From Lithospermum erythrorhizon (Eukaryota; Streptophyta; Magnoliopsida; Boraginales; Boraginaceae), in the NCBI GenBank assembly GCA_019722365.1, contig JADFUC010002148.1:1-64000 (forward strand): a stretch of 64,000 nucleotides of DNA. The letters run 5' to 3'. A model generated the notes under the pieces. It was not told where the DNA came from and made no database searches. It saw only the letters and a program-made list of their open reading frames with translations. Shown in pieces: positions 49,195 through 59,794 of the stretch. Made by a program: the position numbers and the translations under genes. Position 1 is the stretch's first letter, and each line of letters opens with the position of its first letter.

Positions 49195-51581
49195 TTAACG
49201 ACTCCGCCCCCAGTCGGCCGCCTCGAGGTTAAGGTCATCAACAACCTGCATACCCGTGAGTCACCGATCGATGGATGACAATTTCATAAAAAGACTTCAT
49301 TTGGCATTAAAAATAATAAAATACACCGTTGTCCATCGCTTAACTAACAACATATACAATAAAAAACAACAAACAACATAATACAATTTAATTTATACAA
49401 CTCAAAGATACACAATCCAAATACAACATGTGAAAGTATGACAATCGACTTCAACGAATACCATACCTAAGTCTAACAATATACAAATCGACATCAAAAG
49501 TGGAAATGACCGATGAGGAATTCATATGCCACCACCGCCTCATATCTACCATCTTTCAATCATAAATTTATCAATGCAATCTTCAACAACTCTCAAGGGA
49601 TTAAACTCTGGAACTCTTGTATAAACATGTAGAAAGTGGAGTCATTTATTAAAATGAACAATACAAATGCCACGCATTTGGTCCCTACATACATATTCAG
49701 ACTATATAAATAATATATGCTTATACATCAACTGAAGCACACAAGGAATAAATGTACCATAACTCACATAGAATCCTCTTACATGATGTTACATGATGAT
49801 ATACATATGAGCTTATCGTCATAAATAACGACATTCATTCAAGTGGAAACATTTTATCAATAAAGGCATCAAACGAGGAATCCAATGGCCCAAATAATAC
49901 ACACATGAGGAATCCACCTCCAAACAATGCACACATATGAGGAATCTAATCTCCAAATAATACACACACGAGGAATCCACCTCCAAATAATACACACAGA
50001 ATCCAATTCCTCCACATAATTTACGGTGCCTCCACCTCCATCCTCCCGAATCGAGGCTACACCCCTCAATGCATATCACACAAACCTCCCGAATCCACGG
50101 GCAACCCACACAATATGCATTACCACACCAAACCTCCCGGCCGGGTCACCACTGGCCTCCAAGTAACACAAAGCAATCAAACACATCAAAGACACACCCA
50201 CACACAAAGACAATACCAATAATAAAATCTCATAACATGAATCATATCTACAACCATCCTGATATAAATCATAATCTCAATTATCTCATAATATAACCCA
50301 AAATCAATTATTTAACGCATGAATCATAAACTCAAAGTTTATAAGATCAATCATAATCACTAATAATACACATATCGTATCAATCCCAAGATAACACATA
50401 CAAAAATATATATAATATAATATATATGAAAGGTCCCCATCGTGAGATTTGCACTCACCTCGAGCCTAAAAAGTAGTAATCATAACTCTCAAGAATCCCT
50501 CATGCCAGATCTGTGCTCAACTCCTTATTCAAAGACTTATACATTATAATACATCTCTAGAATAACCTCTTGGCCCATATATATCCCTAGTGTTATACCA
50601 ATGCCTCACGATTCAATTTACAAACTCTAAGCAATCATCCTATCCCCAAGCATCGATATACCCTTCAACATTCCAACATAACTACATTTTCAATATTCAT
50701 CATTACATTATTACCCCAACAACAACACTTCAAAGTAATATTCTAATCAATCCAACACCAATGACACTAATTAATCCATTAAATACAACTCCACTAATCA
50801 TTTAAAGCTATACTTTTCCCAACTTTCTTAACAAAATTCTACCTCCCCCCATCCATATCCAAACTAATAATTTATGCCCAAAACAACTATAATAAAGTCC
50901 TTTAACTCTCATATTACCATTTAATGTCACTTAAGAAAAGCTAATAAAGTCAACATAACACTTACACTACTTTCTAACCCCAATAACTACTCAAATCATT
51001 ACATCCTCACCATACCTGTATAACATTTCTATACAATTATAATAAATCAAGATCTAAAAGTCAACCAAAGCAAGGAAAGTCAATCCCTTTAAAAACTCAA
51101 GAAATATCCCAAGAGATCTGATCTTTCTTACCTAGATGACGAGGATGACGAGGAGAAGATAGATTCAATAAGTTTGTTCTCTTGATTTAGGCTATAATCA
51201 TAGAGAAACGGAAGAAAAAATTCCTTATGGAAGAGGACACCATTTCGGCCCCAAGAGAAGAAGAAAGAAGAAAAAATGAAGTTGGTGGTGCCGATGAGAA
51301 GATAAGGATAAAAAGGTCCCAGGGGTCCGTACAAATATTCAAGAATTCCTCACTTCGCTCTGTTTTCGGCCCACTGCCTCGATTTAACACAACTCAATAT
51401 AAATTTAACTTCTCAATCCCAAATAATATTATACCTCACTCACTCAACTTGCACCCAACACTGAACGCACTGTATCAACCCATCGATTCATACTCAACGA
51501 TCTAACTAAAATTGATTTCTAAATACCCACCGAAATAACTAAGATACTATTTCATAATATTAATAATGGACGGTTATCACA
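49195..51581 (-). repeat. 5' LTR of element D
   Basis: On the reverse strand it starts TGTGATAACCGTCCATTATT (51,581) and ends CGGCCGACTGGGGGCGGAGTCGTTAA (49,195). That end resembles the A LTR end GCGGCCGACTGGGCGGGTCGTTACA. The frames 49,819-50,109 and 49,869-50,069 on the reverse strand are the translated repeat array. Confidence 0.8.
49873..50045 (-). repeat. TGGAGG array, reversed (D 5' LTR)
   Basis: Five units of GAGGAATCCACCTCCAAATAATACACACA form on the + strand. This is the cleanest version of the motif in the window. Confidence 0.85.
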
Positions 51582-53148
51582 CCTACCCATGTGCCCATCT
51601 TGTCTTGTACTACCTTCCTTCTATTCTATAAATCTCACATTTTGCAAATATGAGAGCCACATCCTGTCAAATACCCTTATTTACGTAAAGCGAAGAACTA
51701 GCGATCCAACATAAATATGCTTCTTTCAATTTATTTTAGTTTGCCACTTCACTCATCCTATTTGGGCCATGCATTTATTGCGGATTTCATGATTTCTTAT
51801 GTATCATCGTAACAAACGTATGCCATGCATATTGCATCTACAGTATTATATATTAGAGTTATTATTCATAAAATATTTTGACTATAACAAAAGATATGTA
51901 AAAATAATATAGCTTTAGTTATTCATGTCATAATAAATAATTCTCAAAATCATATAATAGAATTAATACTTGTGCTTACAATCCCACTGAAACGCATTAA
52001 GTATACCTGATCCTACATCAGAATTAACCAACACATATACATTTCAACTCACAATCACATGTTGTTCACTTTCACCAGAATCATGACTATCATCATTCTC
52101 GGCATCACTAAAGTTCATCTTAGACCGTATAAATGACCTCTTTGTCAACGTGGGCCCAAGTCTAATCAATTGAAATTAATTGCTATATAGTCTACCGACT
52201 CAAGAGTCGGGTCGATGTTTATAGCCCAAGTCCGTCAATCGGGAATCGTATAAACACCTCATATCGAAAGTTAAGTCTTAAGTACGACGCCTACCAATCC
52301 GTAGTCCGCACATAAATGAGCTTCATCCAACTTCTTAGAGTTGGTATGACAATACTACTTAATTTATGATGGGATTAGTTATATTTTAATCAATCTTATA
52401 AATGAAGGTTATTACATATCAGCTATATATAACATAGACAAAGACTCTCGATATGACCTATAAAAATCTAGACTAGTTCTAAACTTCTAGTCTACTAATG
52501 ATCTCTATTATCCGTCTGCCTCTCCGCTTCTGCCTTCCAATATTTTAATTAATTATATTTACATTAAATAATAACAAATTAAAATCTCTACTCATTCATC
52601 TTAGAAGAAAATTAATCAAGTCAGATTTCAAATACATCTAAGTCATATCACTAATCTCCTTCTTATCCATTATCAAATCATGTAATACATTTCTAATTAT
52701 CTAACAATGAAATTAAAGCACGCCATAACTAATGTGATAAGAACCATATTTTAACATATGTCACACATACGATCTTCTAAATAAATATATGTGATTGTCT
52801 ATTCATCAATAAATATACAATTTAGTTGGTACAAGTGCAAAATATTTGCTAAACTTATTAAGTGTTTTGCAAGGACGAATATTAAATAATAATTATTTAA
52901 ATACTATTTATTTAATTCATACTTTTAATAAAATATAATTTCAAATTAGAAGTTATTAAGAAATTCCAATTATCAATACTAGGATTTCTAATAACCAATT
53001 CAAATCATTAAATCTAATTAAATTAGAAGAATTAATAGTCTTTATTTTAATTAAATATCATATATCAATTAAAATAATATTTAATCAAATTAAAGTATTA
53101 AAAAGTAGTTACATTAAATTAATTACATTTATTTATTATGTTGAATAA
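51582..53148 (-). other. Interior of element G between D and F, unassigned
   Basis: By position this should be the gag-protease part of G. No zinc knuckle or protease motif can be read. It contains a small inverted repeat ACCGACTCAAGAGTCGGGT (52,194-52,212) and a very AT-rich right half. It could also be a further unrecognised LTR piece. Confidence 0.35.
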
Positions 53149-54417
53149 TGGTATTCGATCTAAAACCTTTTTTTTGAAGATAACAAATCGATTAAACGAA
53201 CTAATCCCCGGTTTTTTCGAAAGTGAACGGTATTCGTGCTTATTCTTTAATGTCTAAGCGCCTTAAAATGTTGATCGATGTTCGAGGCTCATGGATGAGT
53301 CTAACAAATGTTTCATACATTTTTATTGTTTAGGCTAAGCCAGGAAAGTGAAACTCTACACTCTAGTATATTGGTTGCTTAAATACGCGAGCAACGATTT
53401 CTTGCGATTTAATCTTTATTAGAATGAAATGATAGTCCGTACTTTCTCTAATCCTAAGTATAGATTGATTCATGGTTAAGTCTCGCACAAATGATCGCAT
53501 ATTTCTCAAGTTTCGAGAATTGGCTCGAAATCTTTATTTTAGAAAAGAAAATTGACCATCGAGACTCTATCGAGAGGCCCCTCGGTCCATGATCGAGACC
53601 CCGACCTCGAGTAGGGTCTATACAAAGCGGGCTTACGCATCAGTTGCAGACTTAACCCACGGGAGGGGCTCACGAGACCCCCCGGTCTGGCCGGGTCACG
53701 ACGCAGTGCGCCTTTTCAAATTTTTACCTGCACCATATGTTCTTTTTTTTTTTTTTTTTAAAACTTTGATAATTTTTTAATCATTTTCTCGAGCACACCT
53801 TGAATTCAAAAAAGGCAAAAGTCATAACTCACATTTAATTCTTCACTATCTTTTGTGCAGAGTGTCCTAGTCAAGGCGAAAAGTAATATCTAAAATCATT
53901 TATTAGTTTGAGTGAAATCTCAGCAGTAGCTATAGGTTTGCTATTCTGCTGGGAGTAGTAAAGTGAAATCCTAAGAAGGCTTCTGGTTCCTAATCTAGCC
54001 GATTAGGAGTTTAAATCTCTAATATAGCTCTTGGTCACTTAGTCGAGGCTAAGTGTTTGACAATAGTCTCTCGAGAGCAGTTGCTTCAGGTGTATTCAAC
54101 ATTTCTTCCAAGCGCCAGTTGCCTTGCTAAAAATCCTGAGGTTGGAGAAAGCTGACGGTCGCAGCAAAGAGGGAACCAAGCCTGTTAAAATCGAGTATTG
54201 TTTTTCCTCTTTACTCTTTTACTTTCAGTATTCTTATTATTATAGTTATTTTGATTGTTAAATTGTTAACTAATCACTATCGAGCTTCGTAATAGGTTTA
54301 TCACCTTAATCTTTATTCCTATTATTTGTTAATTCCGCATTATTAACTAAAATACGAAAAGTTAATAAAGCAACTTAAAACCTTATTCACCCCCCTGCTG
54401 CCATATCTAGGCTAACA
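53149..54417 (+). repeat. 5' LTR of element F
   Basis: It is collinear with 61,816-63,113 (GAGGCTCATGGATGAGTCTA, TTAGAAAAGAAAATT, TAGTCGAGGCTAAGTGTTT, TAAAGCAACTTAAAACCTTATTCACCCCC). The TATA region seen in the 3' LTR is altered here to CCATATG, and an 18-base T-run at 53,742-53,759 follows it. The frame 53,589-53,780 is LTR sequence. Confidence 0.9.
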
Positions 54418-54419
54418 AT

Positions 54420-54432
54420 TGTATCAGAGCCC
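54420..54432 (+). other. Primer-binding site, initiator Met-tRNA type (element F)
   Basis: TGTATCAGAGCCC two bases after the LTR end, lacking one G of the expected TGGTATCAGAGCC. Confidence 0.9.
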
Positions 54433-54470
54433 GTGTTCTACCTTAAGCTTAAAATCTTGTAGAAAAGATC

Positions 54471-56020
54471 ATGGGTAGTAACAATATAGGGCTGAACTTT
54501 TTGTGTCAAGGCGCAAGGCCGAAGGAAGGCCTCCACGCTTGACGGATCAAATTTTGACCATTGGGTGCAACGATCCATCACGCCGCAAAGTATCGATCAC
54601 AAATTATGGAGAGCGATCATCAAGTGGACCACCATTCCTCATGAAGTATCAAATTAAACCGGAGCTCTGTGTCTCAAAGCTGGAGCAGAAAGTAAATATA
54701 AGAGAATTATGCTTTGAGTGTCTTAATGGCGATGTGGACAAAGAGGACGATGGAGTGTTAAGTGATTTAGGAACTCAGAAAGTGGAGTTGAATTCCAAAG
54801 CCATTCATGTTCTTTTCACAATGCGCACGGAGGAGCATGTTCAGTCATGGACGCAAGCCTGGCCAAGGAGATACGGGACTCGTAAGCCGCCATGTTGGTT
54901 CTAGTCAAGCCGCATCTACAAGGGCTCGACTTTTGACTAGAGAATATCAAACCTTGAAATGTATCATGGAGATTCCGTATCAAAGACACGCATCAGCTGT
55001 CTAATACCATCATCAACAACTGACTCTCTAAAGCTATTATTCTCCTTAGGTGTTAATTAAATGGAGAATCATGTAAGCCAATCCCGAGTTTGGCCAAAAA
55101 AGGCGCCAGGCTATAAACGAAGCCAAAGACATCACATTCTCTTTCCACCAAAGATCTCATTGACTAAGTTCAAGAGGAAGCAATTGCTAAGAACAAGCCT
55201 GTGGAATCAGGACAAAAAGAAAACGGCTCTCGGCGGCCAAAGCACAAAAGTTCTTGAGAAAAGTGAGAGCGACGCAGGACGATGAAGATATGGCCATGTT
55301 TTTACAGAGACTCAAAAAGTTTCTAAGATTCAAAAAAGAGTACAATGATCATGGACATAAAAGCCAGCAGTGACAACTATGAAAGCGAAGAAGAGCAAGT
55401 CAAAAGAGATAAATGCTGAAAATAAGTCTGACATTCAAGATGGATTGTCTCTCGTCGTAGCCAAGGAGTGTCTCAACTAAAATATAACAGCTACTTGGGA
55501 GGATGATTCCTAAGCGAACTGACTCCCGAGGTCATGATCAGAACGCGTTGCTCATGGCACAAGACTCTAGCTGAGGTACCTCTAACTCTACTTCCTTATC
55601 GGATGATGAGCTTTAGTGATGATGAGTACTCGAGTAATGATTTTGACAAGCTAAGCGATAATTATAATGAGTTGTTAGAAAGCTGAAAAAATTGTTAAAA
55701 GAAATGTTAACCTCGAAAATAAATAAAAGTTTGCTGCTAAAATCACCTCTCTCGAAAAATGAAGTTACCTTGTTAAAACTTATCTAAAATGATGGAATTT
55801 CTCAAAAATTGGGAGTTGAACAAAATCTTAATAAGGTTGAGTTAGAAATATAGAACTTCACAGTCACTCAACTTATATTCTCGGTAACAAACAAGCTTGA
55901 ACGAAATTTCGACGCCAACGTTATCCTACCAACAAAAGGGTTGAAGTATTCAAGGGGATAACTCATATTCTTCTCTAATGTTGTTTCATCATCCGCACAA
56001 ATTTGAGGGAGACCTTCAGA
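54471..56020 (+). pseudogene. gag remnant (element F)
   Basis: The likely start is ATG 54,471 (Met-Gly-Ser-Asn). The copia Gag core follows: Pro-Pro-Arg-Leu-Asp-Gly-Ser-Asn-Phe-Asp-His-Trp (about 54,525-54,560, with one frame change), then Leu-Asn-Ser-Lys-Ala-Ile-His-Val-Leu-Phe (54,790-54,820) and Lys-Glu-Ile-Arg/Trp-Asp. Further on come the Asp-Asp-Glu-Asp-Met-Ala-Met-Phe and Arg-Leu-Lys-Lys-Phe-Leu segments near 55,280-55,325. An acidic Ser/Asp/Glu run (55,590-55,660) and a Lys/Leu/Glu-rich coiled-coil-like part (55,670-55,860) complete it. This long layout is typical of Sirevirus Gag. At least six frame changes. Confidence 0.8.
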
Positions 56021-56410
56021 TTTCTACTTGCACTTATTGTGAAAAGGAAATCAATGAAATCTTCTAGATGCCCTGCTTCAAAGGTGCCACAGAATGGGCA
56101 CCTTACGTCCCAAGCTCCTAAGACCTAAATGTATCGCGAGGAAATCCATCTTTATTTTATTAACTCCCCAAGGACCCAAATCACATTAAAATTTAATGAG
56201 AACTTGATTGTGTTGTAAGTGGCGGCCGCCATCCATGAAAGAAAATATTTGACGGGCGGATAAATGATGCTCAAGGCACACGACGGGCATGCCTCACTTT
56301 TCTTAGCTCGTAACAAGGCGGTTGGAAATGTAAAGTTCGCTAACAACGAAACCGCCAAAATCCTAGGTAAAGGACGATTGGTAAGAAAGGTTTTAAAATA
56401 AAATACCTCG
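56021..56410 (+). pseudogene. Zinc-knuckle trace and protease remnant (element F)
   Basis: 56,027-56,075 has Cys-Thr-Tyr-Cys-Glu-Lys, the first half of a CCHC knuckle. Protease landmarks follow: a degraded Leu-x-(Ser)-Gly-(Cys) area near 56,215, a Leu-Thr-Gly trace near 56,250, and a clean run Gly-Asn-Val-Lys-Phe-Ala-Asn-Asn...Ile-Leu-Gly-Lys-Gly at 56,323-56,375, the usual end of copia protease. The reverse-strand frame 56,152-56,358 is a shadow. Confidence 0.75.
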
Positions 56411-56599
56411 GCTTGTGACGCGAAAGTTTAATTTGGGCGTGAAGCCAATTATGTGAAAATGATTACGAGGTCAAATTTTCTAAACATAAACGTTATTTCA
56501 AATGCTTCATCTTCATTTGTCAGCATACACGATTGAATGTGGGCTATGTTAACTTCGATCTCGGCTGAGTTTAGTAATATTTGTACGTAATGCTGTTCA

Positions 56600-57470
56600 T
56601 GAATGATGTTAGTTTATGCATCGACTGTCGGGTCATGCTAGTATTCAAATGTTATCTAAATTGTGATAAGCACTCACATGCGTCTACCAAATCTCACGTA
56701 CAAAAGATTAAAACTTGTGACGATGCCAACTCTGAAATGCATAAATCTTCTTAAATCTTAAATCTTGTTTCACAAATCTATGCTCCCATTTGTTACATAA
56801 GGATTGTCTAAGTGAAATGATGTCAGAAATTAAAGTAGATCAAATATGTATTCGTTATTGTGGACGATTACCAAGGTTTACTTGCAATTGGCCTCATAAT
56901 AAAAAAGTGATGCTTTTAAAGAGTTTAAGCATGGCTTCAAAATCAAAGCCATAAGAAGCGATCATGGAGGCGAAGCCCGAGAACGAGGAGTTCGAGGAGT
57001 TTTCAAGGGGAGGCATGATCCAACACAACTTTTCGGCACCAAGAACACCTTAACAAAATGGAGTCGCGAGTTAAAGAACAGACCATTCAAGAAACGGGCC
57101 GACCACGCCAATGAACACAACTTGCCAAAATATTTTCGGGGACACGCCGTGACACCGCTGTTATACCTTATCAACTGGTATTCTTTAGACTTATTTTGAC
57201 AAAAACTCCTTACGAACTTTGAAAGCGTAAGATCCTCATATTGATTATTTAAAGTTTTGGACGTAAGATTTTGAATACCAAAGATGATTGGGGAAAATTT
57301 GATACTAAATCTAACGAGCAATCTTTCTTGGTTACTCTAAAACTTAGTAAAGCATATATCATCTATAATAAGAAGGATCAATGCGCAAGAATCTATTCAT
57401 GTTAACTTTGGATTTAATCTAATCCGCTTGTCGGTAAAGTTTGTAGATGGTGACGCATTCATTAGGTGTC
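56600..57470 (+). pseudogene. Integrase remnant (element F)
   Basis: The zinc-binding part is traceable at 56,625-56,730 (Leu-x-Gly-His-Ala-Ser-Ile-Gln-Met-Leu and a Cys-Asp-x-Cys equivalent). The catalytic core shows Val-Asp-Asp-Tyr-Gln near 56,862, Ile-Arg-Ser-Asp-His-Gly-Gly-Glu near 56,955, and Gln-His-Asn-Phe-x-Ala-Pro-Arg-Thr-Pro...Asn-Gly/Lys-x-x-Val-Glu/Arg-Lys-Asn-Arg-Thr near 57,020-57,085. The Leu-Thr-Lys-Thr-Pro-Tyr-Glu-Leu landmark lies at 57,190-57,215. All three acidic catalytic positions can be placed, but frames change at least five times. The reverse-strand frame 56,962-57,321 (119 codons) is a shadow of this domain. Confidence 0.85.
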
Positions 57471-57869
57471 AACGTGACGGTAATTCCTCAAAGAGTGATG
57501 AAATAAAAATAAGTATCAAATGAGGAAGCATCAATTATGGGGAGAAAACAACCATCACTCCAGAACCCAAGACGTGACGATTATCTCCATATGAACATAC
57601 GAAGATTAATTTGTGTAGATTTGTAATCAAGTAAGAATCATCCCGGACCTCATTCTGTGGATCTCAAAGGGGGTAACCACTGATCCTCGTTAAATTAATG
57701 TTTGGCTCTCTCATAGTCCTTATGTGTCAAGTAGCACTCTCTTAATATTAAACAAGCTCTAGAGGATCCGATTGATTTTTATCTATGCAAAAAAAGAACT
57801 TGAACAATTCGGAAGACGGAAAGTTTTGGCACTTAGTTTTAGAAATAAACTTGATGAAACCGTGTTGCT

Positions 57870-58700
57870 TTTAGTAAATAAAAGTCATGTCAAGGTTACA
57901 ATCAAGTCAAGGAGACTTTGATGAAACTTTTGTTCGTACAGTCGAATCCATTCGCATTATTCTAGCTCTCTCGCTAGTCATATGACTTCAAACTACACCA
58001 ATGGATGTCAAAAGGGCTTTTCTAAATGGTTTTTGGATGAGGAAGCTTTTTAAACAACCACTGGCTTTAAGATCCAAATTATCTCGCCACGCTTTTAAAC
58101 CAGATAAATCCCTTTATTTATTAAACAAAGACTTAGAGTTGCATGAGAGTAAGTTAAGCTCACACATTTAGTTAAGTAATGGCTCTTAAGAAAGCTGATT
58201 CCACGCTTTCCCTCAAAACCAAGGAAAGATCTTAATAAGAATTGGGGCTTATGTTGATGATATTATTTTCGGTTCTACTAATGATTTGTCAGGTGGGGAG
58301 GAATTTTTCGAAATGACGACAAGCGAGTCTTGGTGATGAAAGATGACGGGCGAATTGAACTTTTTCTTTGACTCATGTGAAGCAAATGGACGACGGACTA
58401 TTAGTCAAAGCAAATTTAAAGAGCTCATAAAGAAATTCGATGAAGATGTAAAGGTGATTGACCTTTATAATTACATCAACCAAGCCGACAAAGACGCAGC
58501 ACAAGGTTAATGACAAAATATCGAGGTATGATTGGTAGTCTTTCTTTATCTACCGCTTCTAGCCCTAGAGATATGTTTGCCGTGTGTTTGTGTGCTCGTT
58601 TCCAAGCGTGTCCCAAAGAGTCTCATCTTAAAGCGGTTAAAAGGATCCTTCGGTACGTGAAAGAACTATTGACCAGGCCTATGTATCCTTAAATGAAAAG
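57870..58700 (+). pseudogene. Reverse transcriptase remnant (element F)
   Basis: Landmarks in order are Glu-Ser-Ile-Arg-Ile-Ile-Leu-Ala (57,944-57,968), Met-Asp-Val-Lys-Arg-Ala-Phe-Leu-Asn-Gly-Phe (58,004-58,036), the intact catalytic Tyr-Val-Asp-Asp-Ile-Ile-Phe-Gly-Ser-Thr-Asn (58,250-58,282), Ile-Ser-Gln-Ser-Lys-Phe (near 58,400), and an open 60-codon run from 58,510 (Tyr-Arg-Gly-Met-Ile-Gly-Ser-Leu...Phe-Ala-Val-Cys-Leu-Cys-Ala-Arg-Phe). About 250 bases of fingers sequence appear shortened around 58,050-58,230. Confidence 0.9.
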
Positions 58701-59160
58701 AACTTCAATCCTAGGGGATATTCGGATGCGGACTTTTATGGGGCTGCACACTTGATAGAAAAGCAATTAAAGGACTTCATTATTTATTGACATAACCTAC
58801 CTCATGGTCACAAGAAACAAAATAGCACTCTCAATCCATGAAATGCATGCTAGCTGTTGAAATTGCGCGTTCATGCTTTGGATGAAACAAACATTGGAAG
58901 ACTTCGTGATCAAGTACGATCAAGTACCGGTGTTATGTGACAACACAAGCGCCATCAACATTGCCAAAAATCCGGTGCAACATTCAAGGACCAAGCACAT
59001 TGAAATCCGGCATCACTTCATCCGGGATCATGTAAGTAAAAAAGTGGGGAACATCGATCTCAAGTTCGGGGACAAATGATCAACTTATGGATATTCACCA
59101 AAACTACTACCCGAGGATCAATTTAATCGTGAGATGAAAGCCGGGATGCTTGGATCTTTC
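58701..59160 (+). pseudogene. RNase H remnant (element F)
   Basis: After Tyr-Ser-Asp-Ala-Asp-Phe (58,718-58,736), the frame shifts and then stays open at 58,873-59,079 for 68 codons with Leu-Trp-Met-Lys-Gln-Thr-Leu-Glu-Asp-Phe, Leu-Cys-Asp-Asn-Thr-Ser-Ala-Ile and Thr-Lys-His-Ile-Glu-Ile-Arg-His-His-Phe-Ile-Arg. This is the best-kept coding stretch of the window. Catalytic Asp residues at 58,727 and 58,944 are present. Confidence 0.9.
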
Positions 59161-59476
59161 TAGTAAGTGATTTTATCTCCTCATGTCTTTTATGCCTTTG
59201 AATTGCATGCATGCTATGCTTTTAAATTCGTCACCTTTGGGGGACGAGTGTTCAAGGAGCAAATTGTCCGATTAGGTGAGTTGATTTGTTGAGGATGTTG
59301 TTGAAGCGTGAGGTTCACGGCCGTGCACGGTGAGATGTCGGGTTTTGTTTCCGGGTTTTTGGAGTGAAATTGCAGATGGGTGCTAACTTGAACGGTGTCG
59401 TTGATTCGCTTCATTGTATTGGACGTCGGGGATTATCAGGTGGGAATTTTGAAACTCCCTTACCCGTCATCGAGAG
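59161..59476 (+). other. Spacer after pol in element F
   Basis: No domain. It contains GGGGGACGAGTG (59,238-59,249), a purine-rich word that could act as an extra internal polypurine tract. The frame 59,214-59,414 on the reverse strand has no known relatives. Confidence 0.4.
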
Positions 59477-59772
59477 CCCATCGAGACTTCTTCGAATGGG
59501 TCTCATGATCAAATAACCACCAAAGAAATTAAGTTCGTGATTTTGAATCTATCGAGACCCCCGCTCTCGACGGTGTCCGATGCAAAAATAACCCCGGTCC
59601 GCCCGTGCAGCCCATCAGACCCCCCTCTCGAACGGGTCTCGGCGAACGTAAATAACCACCATCACATAGGCCCATCGAGACTTATCGAGACCCCCCTCTC
59701 GAATGGGTCTCGGCCAAGCGAAAATAAATCACCCGAATCGCCCCATCGAGACCCCTATCTCGAATGGGTCTC
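59477..59772 (+). repeat. Tandem hairpin array CATCGAGACCC...CGAATGGGTCTC
   Basis: Five copies, starting at about 59,477, 59,550, 59,610, 59,670 and 59,741, spaced 60-73 bases apart. Each holds CATCGAGACC(CC) followed within a few bases by CTCTCGAATGGGTCTCG. GAGACCC and GGGTCTC pair, so every unit is a potential stem-loop. Overlapping frames at 59,537-60,072 are products of this repeat and the CT-rich leader behind it. Confidence 0.85.
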
Positions 59773-59783
59773 ACGAATCGACC

Positions 59784-59794
59784 CCTATATATAC
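59784..59794 (+). promoter_or_regulatory. Possible TATA box before the 3' coding relic of F
   Basis: CCTATATATACC directly after the hairpin array, followed by 150 bases of C/A/T-rich, G-poor leader-like sequence. It could be a promoter for the downstream region. The call is only the consensus and its position. Confidence 0.35.

Larger units (their letters stand above)
42577..51581 (-). mobile_element. Element D: LARD-like element, B family, reverse strand, inserted in G
   Basis: Two complete LTRs (42,577-44,963 and 49,195-51,581), each 2.4 kb, flank a 4.2 kb internal region. They have a Met-tRNA-type primer site next to the right LTR and a GAGG...AAATTTT internal end next to the left LTR. 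Orientation follows from those sites. G pol sequence stops at the left edge. The LTRs and internal region match element B on the opposite strand. No pol domain is readable. Confidence 0.8.

Noticed and set aside
54503..54904. 133-codon open frame as a gene of its own
   Set aside because: It is a stretch of the F gag region (several gag motifs are in this or the neighbouring frames), not an independent gene.
56962..57321. 119-codon reverse-strand open frame
   Set aside because: It is the shadow of the copia integrase, whose motifs read on the + strand.
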